This document shows positions 1 through 4,922 of a stretch of DNA of 6,467 nt, piece after piece. Both the position numbers and the translations under genes were made by a program. The stretch covers positions 1-6,467 of the forward strand of contig JAFGNC010000240.1 in NCBI GenBank assembly GCA_016927175.1, written 5' to 3'. Positions within the stretch are counted from its first letter, which is position 1. Each line of letters begins with the position of its first letter. The DNA comes from Gammaproteobacteria bacterium (GTDB lineage: Bacteria > Pseudomonadota > Gammaproteobacteria > Steroidobacterales > Rariloculaceae). A model generated the notes under the pieces. That model saw only the letters and a list, made by a program, of their open reading frames with translations, searched no databases and had not been told where the DNA came from.

Positions 1-684
1 CGCCGCGGCGGCGCGGCCGAGGTCGTCGGGCAGTCCCGCGCGGCCGAGCGCCGTGCTCGACGCGACGAAGCGATTCAACTGCTCGTCGTCGCGCACGGCC
101 CCGCCGCCGAAGTCCGTCTCGACGGCGCCAGGCGCGAGCGTCGTGACACTGATGCGTCGAGAGCCGAGCTCCTTCGCCAGGTAGCGGCCGAGGACCTCCA
201 TGCCGCCTTTCATCGCCGCGTAGGCCGAGTGGCCGGGCAGCGTGAAACGCGTGAGGCCCGTCGAGACGTTCATGACGCGGCCCCCGTCCGCGATCAGCGG
301 CAGGAGCTTTTGCGTCAGGAAGAACGGGCCCCGGAGGTGAACGTTCATGAGCCGATCGAACTGCTCGGTCGTCGTTTCCGCGAACTTTGCGTGCGTCCCG
401 ATTCCGGCGTTGTTGACGAGAATGTCGAAGTCGTCGCGGCCCCACTGCGCTTCGAGCACGGCACGGACGACCGCGACGAATGCGTCGAACGACGTGACGT
501 CGGCCACGTCGAGGGCGAACGCCGCGGCTCGGCGGCCCTTGCCCTTGATCTCCCCGACGACCGCTTCGGCGGCGGACCGTTGGGTCCTGTAGGTCAGGAT
601 GATGTCCGCGCCCTTGTCGGCGAGATGAAGCGCCACGCTCCGGCCGAGACCGCGGCTTCCTCCGGTGATGATCGCAATGCTCAT
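1..684 (-). CDS. Short-chain dehydrogenase/reductase (SDR), 3' end cut by window edge
   Basis: This is a classical SDR, an NAD(P)-dependent oxidoreductase of the cytoplasm; its substrate is unknown. The visible 228 residues start at ATG (682-684), preceded by an AGGGAG ribosome-binding site 7 nt away. The Rossmann dinucleotide motif TGGSRGLG is at residues 7-14, NNAG at 91-94, and the active-site YAAMK (Tyr155, Lys159) at 155-159, followed by the usual APG turn (184-186). Arg33 after the second strand suggests a preference for NADP(H); this is inference. The usual catalytic Ser region reads N-V-S-T (139-142), so the position normally occupied by Ser appears to be Thr142 with Ser141 next to it. 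Classical SDRs are about 250 residues, so roughly 20-25 C-terminal residues lie outside the window. The gene is divergent from an AraC-type regulator, which often controls such a neighbouring reductase. The family call is firm; the specific function is open. Confidence 0.93.
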   Translation of the reverse strand, partial: MSIAIITGGSRGLGRSVALHLADKGADIILTYRTQRSAAEAVVGEIKGKGRRAAAFALDVADVTSFDAFVAVVRAVLEAQWGRDDFDILVNNAGIGTHAKFAETTTEQFDRLMNVHLRGPFFLTQKLLPLIADGGRVMNVSTGLTRFTLPGHSAYAAMKGGMEVLGRYLAKELGSRRISVTTLAPGAVETDFGGGAVRDDEQLNRFVASSTALGRAGLPDDLGRAAAA

Positions 685-691
685 TCCTGCT

Positions 692-697
692 CTCCCT
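692..697 (-). promoter_or_regulatory. Ribosome-binding site of the SDR gene
   Basis: On the minus strand the sequence AGGGAG lies 7 nt upstream of the ATG at 684. It supports that ATG as the true start. The TGGSRGLG nucleotide-binding motif then begins at residue 7, as expected for this family. Confidence 0.6.
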
Positions 698-854
698 GGA
701 ACGGATGACCCGTGCTGCCCGCGGGCCGCACGACGTCCGCGATGCGGCTCCAATGCTTCCCACGCGGAAACGAGGCGTCAGTCTGCCGTTCACGTTGCGC
801 AGCGGGGATGCACAGGACTTCGAAGGTATTGCCCGATCCTGCAAAATTCTCGTC

Positions 855-866
855 GAGACGGGTCTC
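855..866. repeat. Small palindrome beside the putative araC promoter (possible operator)
   Basis: GAGAC-GG-GTCTC is a perfect inverted repeat with 5-bp arms and a 2-bp centre. It lies between the presumed -35 and -10 positions of the regulator gene. A site here could be an operator, but a 5-bp arm repeat in GC-rich DNA can occur by chance. AraC-family proteins more often bind direct or asymmetric half-sites. Confidence 0.25.
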
Positions 867-872
867 CGGCGA

Positions 873-878
873 TATAGT
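873..878 (+). promoter_or_regulatory. Possible -10 element for the AraC-type regulator gene
   Basis: TATAGT differs from the sigma-70 consensus TATAAT at one position and lies 27 nt upstream of the ATG at 906. The matching -35 position at 17-nt spacing (850-855, TCGTCG) is a poor match, three of six to TTGACA, so the promoter would be weak or regulated. This is a by-eye call only. Confidence 0.3.
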
Positions 879-892
879 GTTGCCGACCATCT

Positions 893-898
893 GAGGAG
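893..898 (+). promoter_or_regulatory. Ribosome-binding site deciding the AraC-type regulator start
   Basis: GAGGAG lies 7 nt before the ATG at 906. It favours this start over in-frame upstream starts back to position 705, which would add 67 residues without recognisable homology and would run across the putative promoter. Confidence 0.7.
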
Positions 899-905
899 CC
901 TCGAC

Positions 906-1865
906 ATGGAAAACAAGGATGTGCTTGGCGAGCTGGCCGCCATGGTCGCGCGCCATGCGGCCGTCGACGGCATGCACGATACGGCCGTGAAGGGCCTGCA
1001 GTGCTTGCGCATGTCGGATCCGAGCGCGCCGATACCGGCGGTTTACAACCCGTCCCTGTGCGTCGTCGTGCAGGGATGCAAGCAGGTTCTGCTCGAAGAC
1101 GAGGTCTATCACTACAGGCCCACTCACTACCTGGCGGTATCCGTCGATCTGCCCGTCCTGGGGCAGGTCGTGCAGGCGAGTCCTGCCGAGCCGTACTTGT
1201 GCGTCAAGATCGAGATCGATCCGCGCGCGCTCACCGACCTCCTAGCTCAGGTCGGCGACGCACCGGCGCCGAGTGCCGTGACACCGCGCGGGCTCTTCGT
1301 CGGCAGAATGGACGACGCGTTGCTCGACGCCGTGATGCGGCTCGTGCGCCTGCTGGACACGCCAACGGACGTTCCGGTGCTCGCGCCGATGATCGTGCGC
1401 GAGATTCATTACCGGTTACTGCGCGGCGAGCATGGCAACGCGGTCGCGGAGCTGGCGGCGGCCGGCAGCAACATGCAGAGGATCGCGGAAGCCATCCGCG
1501 CGATGAAGTCCGATCTCGCGCGGCAGCTGCGCATCGGCGAGCTTGCTGCGATGACTCACATGAGCCCTTCTTCGTTCCACCATCACTTCAAGGCCGTCAC
1601 CGCGATGAGCCCTCTGCAATACCAGAAACGACTGCGGCTGACGCAGGCCCGCCAGATTCTGCTGTCCGAGAACGCGGACGCGACCAGCACCGCCTATCGG
1701 GTGGGTTACGAAAGTCCGTCGCAGTTCAGCAGGGAATACGCTCGGATGTTCGGCGCACCGCCCATACGCGACGTCGCCAAGCTGCGAAACATCATGGCGC
1801 CGGCGAATGCCGAAGAGCCGCTTGCGGCAGCCCGACTCGCGGCCGCGGTGGAGGCCGTCGGATAG
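906..1865 (+). CDS. AraC-family transcriptional regulator with AraC_N domain (YqhC-like)
   Basis: A cytoplasmic DNA-binding regulator of 319 residues, a normal length for this type. Residues about 20-180 form the AraC_N-type sensor domain, with recognisable segments PSLCVVVQGCKQ (49-60) and LAVSVDLPV (76-84). The C-terminal AraC DNA-binding domain has two helix-turn-helix units: about 208-230 (IGELAAMTHMSPSSFHHHFK) and about 259-281, ending in the family signature VGYESPSQFSREYARMFGAPP-like sequence (266-285). The architecture resembles E. coli YqhC, which activates an adjacent aldehyde reductase gene. By analogy this protein probably controls the divergent SDR gene; that is inference and the inducer is unknown. 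The start is chosen from the GAGGAG site and family length. The tail after about 295 is Ala-rich and not conserved. Confidence 0.93.
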   Translation: MENKDVLGELAAMVARHAAVDGMHDTAVKGLQCLRMSDPSAPIPAVYNPSLCVVVQGCKQVLLEDEVYHYRPTHYLAVSVDLPVLGQVVQASPAEPYLCVKIEIDPRALTDLLAQVGDAPAPSAVTPRGLFVGRMDDALLDAVMRLVRLLDTPTDVPVLAPMIVREIHYRLLRGEHGNAVAELAAAGSNMQRIAEAIRAMKSDLARQLRIGELAAMTHMSPSSFHHHFKAVTAMSPLQYQKRLRLTQARQILLSENADATSTAYRVGYESPSQFSREYARMFGAPPIRDVAKLRNIMAPANAEEPLAAARLAAAVEAVG

Positions 1866-1905
1866 ATCTGCTCGGCCGCAGGCAGCCGGGACGGCTCGAG
1901 CCTCG
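1866..1905. other. Convergent gap between the AraC-type gene and nth
   Basis: Only 40 bp separate the two stop codons. It holds a perfect 10-bp palindrome GGCTCGAGCC (1893-1902) and several overlapping 4-5 bp stem options reaching into the nth 3' end. None is followed by a T-run on either strand, so no intrinsic terminator can be called with confidence. Confidence 0.5.
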
Positions 1906-2544
1906 TCACGCGAGCGTCGTCTTCGCCCTGTACTCGCACAGGTCCCGAATGACGCAGGCGGGGCAGTCGGGCTTGCGCGCGCGGCACACATAGCGCCCGT
2001 GCAGGATCAGCCAGTGATGCGCGTCCTTTGCATACTCGGGCGGAGTCACCTTCGTGAGCCTGTCCTCGACCTCGCGCACCGTTTTGCCCTTCGCGAGCCC
2101 GGTCCGATTCGCGACGCGGAAGATGTGCGTGTCGACCGCGATCGTCGGCTCGCCGAAAGCCGTGTTCAGGATCACGTTGGCCGTCTTACGGCCGACGCCG
2201 GGCAGGGTCTCGAGCGCCGCGCGATCGCGCGGAACCTCGCCGCCGTGCAGCTCGACGAGCGCCCGGCTGGTCGAGATCAGATTTTTCGCCTTCGTGTTGA
2301 ACAGCCCGATCGTCTTGATGTAGTCCTTCAGGCCTTCCTCGCCGAGCGCGAGCATGTCCGCCGGGGTGCGAACGACCTGAAACAGCTTCGCCGTGGCCTT
2401 GTTGACTCCGACGTCCGTCGCCTGCGCCGACAGCACGACCGCGACGAGCAGCTCGAAAGGGGAGCCGTAGTTCAGCTCCGTCGTCGGGTTCGGATTGTGC
2501 TTCGCCAGACGCTCGTATATCAGCCGGCGCTTGGCCGCATTCAC
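1906..2544 (-). CDS. nth: Endonuclease III (DNA glycosylase/AP lyase)
   Basis: Base-excision repair enzyme that removes oxidised pyrimidines and cleaves abasic sites by beta-elimination. The 212-residue product is almost identical in length to E. coli Nth (211) and aligns without gaps through nearly its whole length. The helix-hairpin-helix LPGVGRKTANVIL spans 114-126 with catalytic Lys120; Asp138 lies in AVDTHIFRV (136-144). The [4Fe-4S] ligands Cys187, Cys194, Cys197 and Cys203 have the expected C-x6-C-x2-C-x5-C spacing. The start is GTG at 2542-2544, giving M-N-A-A-K-R-R as in E. coli M-N-K-A-K-R. It overlaps the rsxE stop by 4 nt (GTGA) and has GAGGAA 8 nt upstream. It is the last gene of the visible rsx operon, as in E. 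coli. All catalytic and cluster residues are present, so it should be functional. Confidence 0.98.
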   Translation of the reverse strand: MNAAKRRLIYERLAKHNPNPTTELNYGSPFELLVAVVLSAQATDVGVNKATAKLFQVVRTPADMLALGEEGLKDYIKTIGLFNTKAKNLISTSRALVELHGGEVPRDRAALETLPGVGRKTANVILNTAFGEPTIAVDTHIFRVANRTGLAKGKTVREVEDRLTKVTPPEYAKDAHHWLILHGRYVCRARKPDCPACVIRDLCEYRAKTTLA

Positions 2545-3236
2545 GAAGAGCGTTCCTCGGCCGAGGCCGGGACTTCGCTGGCGGGCAGCCGGGCAGGCTC
2601 TCGCTCGCGCACGATCAGGTTGCGGATCGCGAGCAGGATCGCGAGACCGAAGAACGCACCCGGCGGCAGCACAGCGGCGAGCATGCCGTCGAACGGCATC
2701 TCGAGGCGCAGCAGATCCTCGCCGCCGATGAGCAGCGACGTGCCGGCGAACAGCGTGCCCTGACCCGCGATCTCGCGCAGCCCGCCGAGCGCGACCAGCA
2801 CGAAGCAGAAGCCGAAGCCCGTTGCGAGGCCGCTGCCCGCCGCGACCCAGACGGGACGCCGGCTCGCGACCGTCTCCGCCTGCGCGAGGATCGCGCAGTT
2901 CGTGATGATCAGCGGGATGAAGAGCCCGAGCACCTCGTGAAGCTCGTGCAGGAACGCGTTCGTCAGCAGGTCCACGCTGGTCACGAGCGACGCGATGATC
3001 AGCACGAACAGCGGGATGCGCACGATCGGCACCAGCGAGCGCCGCATCGACGAGATCGCGACGTTCGTGAACACGAGCACGGCCGTCGTCGCGATGCCGA
3101 GCGCAAAGCCGTAGACGACCGTGGTCGTGATCGCGAGCAGCGGACACAGCCCGAGGAGCTGCACGAGGGCTGGATTCTCGGACCACAGCCCCGACCAGAC
3201 CGGCGTTCTCGCTTCGTTGGTGCCAGCGGTGATCAT
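2541..3236 (-). CDS. rsxE: Rnf/Rsx electron-transport complex membrane subunit E
   Basis: Integral membrane subunit of the Rnf/Rsx complex, also called RnfE and homologous to NqrD. It is 231 residues long, the same as E. coli RsxE. About six hydrophobic segments are visible: 24-41, 44-64, 73-92, 103-121, 130-154 and 185-209. The family hallmarks LVQLLGLCPLLA (24-35), FIPLIITNC (106-114) and LPPGAF (190-195) are present. Cys31 and Cys114 are the conserved pair that, in structural work on Rnf/NQR complexes, help hold an iron-sulfur centre in the membrane together with the partner subunit RsxA. The C-terminal tail (210-231) is polar and not conserved. The ATG at 3236 overlaps the rsxG stop by one base (TAATG), with GAGGAA just upstream. 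An in-frame extension to 3413 exists but lies over rsxG and lacks homology. Confidence 0.97.
   Translation of the reverse strand: MITAGTNEARTPVWSGLWSENPALVQLLGLCPLLAITTTVVYGFALGIATTAVLVFTNVAISSMRRSLVPIVRIPLFVLIIASLVTSVDLLTNAFLHELHEVLGLFIPLIITNCAILAQAETVASRRPVWVAAGSGLATGFGFCFVLVALGGLREIAGQGTLFAGTSLLIGGEDLLRLEMPFDGMLAAVLPPGAFFGLAILLAIRNLIVREREPARLPASEVPASAEERSS
2553..2558 (-). promoter_or_regulatory. Ribosome-binding site supporting the GTG start of nth
   Basis: GAGGAA on the minus strand, inside the 3' end of rsxE, lies 8 nt before the GTG at 2544. With the homology of the N-terminus to E. coli Nth it fixes the non-ATG start. Longer in-frame readings run antisense-like across rsxE and are not credible. 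Confidence 0.6.
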
Positions 3237-3898
3237 TATTCCTCGGCTTCGGCCGCCTCGGCCTCGGAGGCCCTGGCGGCCGCGGCGAAAAGCTCTTCGC
3301 GATGGCGTTCGAAGTATACCAGCGTGTTGCGGACGGCCTTGACGACGGCGCGCGGCGTTACCGTCGCCCCGGTGATCGAATCGAACGCGCCGTCGTCCCT
3401 GTCGACGGCCCACAGCTCGTACGGCGGGTCCTCGAGACTGCGGCCGTCGAACTGCAGGATCCAGCCGGACTTGCGCAGCTCGATCAGGTCGCCGAGCCCC
3501 GGCGTCTCGCGATGAGAGAGCACGCGTACGCCGGTCAGCACGCCGCCGGGCGTTACGCCCACGAGCAGCCTGATCGGCGCGTTGTAGCCGTCCGGCGCCA
3601 CCGGCGCCAGGATCGCGGCCACGGGACGGCCGCCCTCGGTCGCGACGAAGACGTCGACCGGCTCATCGGTGCCGAGCAGCTCCCGATCGGTCGCCGTGAT
3701 GCGTATCGGCACGAGCCCGCGGTCCTGCAGCCGCGGGTCGAGCACGCTGTTCAGGCTCGCGAGCAGCCTGGCCCGCTCGTTCGCGGCGATCCGCTCCCGG
3801 CTGAGCTCATGGCTCGCCGTCACGAGCACGGCGGCGCCGGTCGCGACGAGCCCGACCAGCAGCAGCGTCCGCCATGCGCTACCTTGCCGAATGTCCAT
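3236..3898 (-). CDS. rsxG: Rnf/Rsx electron-transport complex FMN-binding subunit G
   Basis: Flavoprotein subunit of the Rnf/Rsx complex (RnfG, homologous to NqrC), held by one N-terminal membrane helix with the FMN domain in the periplasm. The product is 220 residues, slightly longer than the roughly 206 of E. coli. The membrane anchor is about 11-28. Conserved parts are APDGYNAPIRLLVGV (101-115), HRETPGLGD (129-137) and the flavinylation motif T-G-A-T (176-179) in the context GATVTPRAVV (177-186); Thr179 is the expected FMN-phosphoester attachment site. Attachment normally needs the flavin transferase ApbE, which is not in this window. The C-terminal tail (205-220) is an Ala/Glu-rich extension. 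The ATG at 3898 lies inside the end of rsxD, a 20-nt overlap, without a clear Shine-Dalgarno sequence, suggesting translation coupled to rsxD. Confidence 0.97.
   Translation of the reverse strand: MDIRQGSAWRTLLLVGLVATGAAVLVTASHELSRERIAANERARLLASLNSVLDPRLQDRGLVPIRITATDRELLGTDEPVDVFVATEGGRPVAAILAPVAPDGYNAPIRLLVGVTPGGVLTGVRVLSHRETPGLGDLIELRKSGWILQFDGRSLEDPPYELWAVDRDDGAFDSITGATVTPRAVVKAVRNTLVYFERHREELFAAAARASEAEAAEAEE
3362..3373 (-). other. RsxG flavinylation motif T-G-A-T
   Basis: These codons encode Thr176-Gly-Ala-Thr179 of RsxG. This is the classical [S/T]-G-A-[S/T] site where FMN is attached to the last residue. The following V-T-P-R-A-V-V is nearly as in E. coli. Confidence 0.85.
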
Positions 3899-4919
3899 AG
3901 ATCCGCGGCCGCGTGTAGCGGTCGATCAGCGGCACGGAGGCGTTCATCAGCAGCACGGCGAAAGCGAGGCCGTCCGGATATCCGCCCCAGGTCCTTATCC
4001 CGTACGTCAGCAGGCCGATGCCCGCCCCGTAGATCAGCCGGCCGCGGTCGCTCGCCGCGGCGGATACCGGGTCGGTCGCGATGAAGAACGCGCCGAGCAT
4101 CGCCGCGCCGCTGAAAAGGTGAAAGCCCGGACCCGGATAGCGGCTCGGATCGATCAGGTGAAGCAGCGTCGCCGGCGCGAGCAGCCCGCCGAGCGTCGCC
4201 GTCGGGATCTGCCAGCGGATCACGCCCGCGTAGAGAAGATACAGCCCGCCGAGGCCGATCATGTTGTTGACCCATTCCCAGCCGCGTCCGCCGAAGTCGC
4301 CGAACAGCGAACCGGCGCGCAGCTCGCTGAACGTGCGCGCCGAGCGCAACCCTTCCCTGACGATATCGAGGGGCGTCGCCCGCGTCAGCGCGTCGATCGC
4401 CACGTCCGGCGGCAGCGTGCCGCCGAGGCTGTACGCGAGCGTCGCGACGAAACCGAGATGCCGATAGTCGAGGTCGCCCATGCGCGGCGGGATCCACTGC
4501 GTCATCTCGACGGGGAAGGACACGAGCAGCAGCACGTATCCGACCATCGCCGGGTTGAACGGGTTCTTGCCGAGCCCCCCGTACAGTTGCTTGGCGAGCG
4601 AAATCGCGACGAAGCCGCCGACGGCCGGAATCCACCACGGGACCAGCGGCGGAATCGCGAACGACAGCAGCGCCGCGCTGACGAAGGCGCTGCCGTCGCG
4701 CAGGGAACGGCGCGGCGAGCGGCGGCGCAGCAGCAGTATCGCGGCTTCCGTCGTCAGGGCCGCGGCGGCCGCGACGATGAAGTTGATCAACAGCCCGTAG
4801 CCGAAGAACCACGTGTAGACGGCGGCGGCGGGGACCAGCGCGTACAGCACCTGCCGCATGATCTGCGGCACGCTCTGGCGAGGCGCTGCGTGCGGCGGCG
4901 CTGCGGTCCGAAACTCCAA
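3879..4919 (-). CDS. rsxD: Rnf/Rsx electron-transport complex membrane flavoprotein subunit D (TTG start)
   Basis: Multi-pass membrane subunit of the Rnf/Rsx complex (RnfD, homologous to NqrB) that carries covalent FMN. It has 346 residues, against about 352 in E. coli. Many hydrophobic segments are visible, beginning at about 23-60. Signature stretches are AKQLYGGLGKNPFNPAMVGY (109-128), MLGAFFIATDPVSA (274-287) and RTWGGYPDGLAFAVLLMN (309-326); the C-terminus TRPRIYGH (336-343) matches E. coli. The flavinylation site is T-R-A-T-P-L (179-184), with Thr182 as the expected FMN ligand. The only start that restores the conserved N-terminus (M-E-F-R, compare E. coli M-V-F-R) is TTG at 4917-4919, three bases after the rsxC stop. 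An internal ATG at residue 21 would remove this conserved leader. GAAGAG 9 nt upstream is a weak ribosome-binding site. It overlaps rsxG by 20 nt. Confidence 0.96.
   Translation of the reverse strand: MEFRTAAPPHAAPRQSVPQIMRQVLYALVPAAAVYTWFFGYGLLINFIVAAAAALTTEAAILLLRRRSPRRSLRDGSAFVSAALLSFAIPPLVPWWIPAVGGFVAISLAKQLYGGLGKNPFNPAMVGYVLLLVSFPVEMTQWIPPRMGDLDYRHLGFVATLAYSLGGTLPPDVAIDALTRATPLDIVREGLRSARTFSELRAGSLFGDFGGRGWEWVNNMIGLGGLYLLYAGVIRWQIPTATLGGLLAPATLLHLIDPSRYPGPGFHLFSGAAMLGAFFIATDPVSAAASDRGRLIYGAGIGLLTYGIRTWGGYPDGLAFAVLLMNASVPLIDRYTRPRIYGHSAR
4374..4385 (-). other. RsxD flavinylation motif T-R-A-T
   Basis: These four codons encode Thr179-Arg-Ala-Thr182 of RsxD, in the context D-A-L-T-R-A-T-P-L-D. 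By family knowledge the last threonine receives FMN through a phosphoester bond. The motif is intact. Confidence 0.8.
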
Positions 4920-4922
4920 AGC

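Larger units (their letters stand above)
685..905. promoter_or_regulatory. Divergent intergenic/promoter region between SDR and AraC regulator
   Basis: This 221-bp stretch separates two divergently read genes and must hold the promoters of both unless they are transcribed from within each other. It is less uniformly GC-rich near 841-890, with a run AAAATT at 843-848 and a TATAGT at 873-878. A short palindrome lies at 855-866. No convincing sigma-70 promoter for the SDR gene was seen on the minus strand, which would fit a promoter that depends on an activator. Open frames run through this region on both strands, but no conserved protein sequence was recognised in it. Confidence 0.6.

Noticed and set aside
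229..708. A plus-strand open frame of 159 codons opposite the SDR gene.
   Set aside because: It is antisense to a clear SDR with intact Rossmann and Y-x3-K motifs, and its composition is typical of a shadow frame.
705..905. An N-terminal extension of the AraC-type regulator by 67 residues.
   Set aside because: The extension has no recognisable homology, crosses the probable promoter, and the ATG at 906 has a good ribosome-binding site and gives the normal family length.
1893..1902. The palindrome GGCTCGAGCC as an intrinsic terminator.
   Set aside because: It has no loop of suitable size as a perfect palindrome and no following T-run on either strand; chance occurrence in GC-rich DNA is likely.
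1001..1993. A 330-codon plus-strand frame overlapping the AraC-type gene.
   Set aside because: It is a shifted frame of the regulator with Arg-rich low-complexity sequence and no motif; the regulator frame has clear helix-turn-helix signatures.
2545..3186. An upstream in-frame extension of nth to 426 residues on the minus strand.
   Set aside because: It reads through rsxE in another frame with an Arg/Ala-rich sequence; homology to Nth begins exactly at the GTG at 2544.
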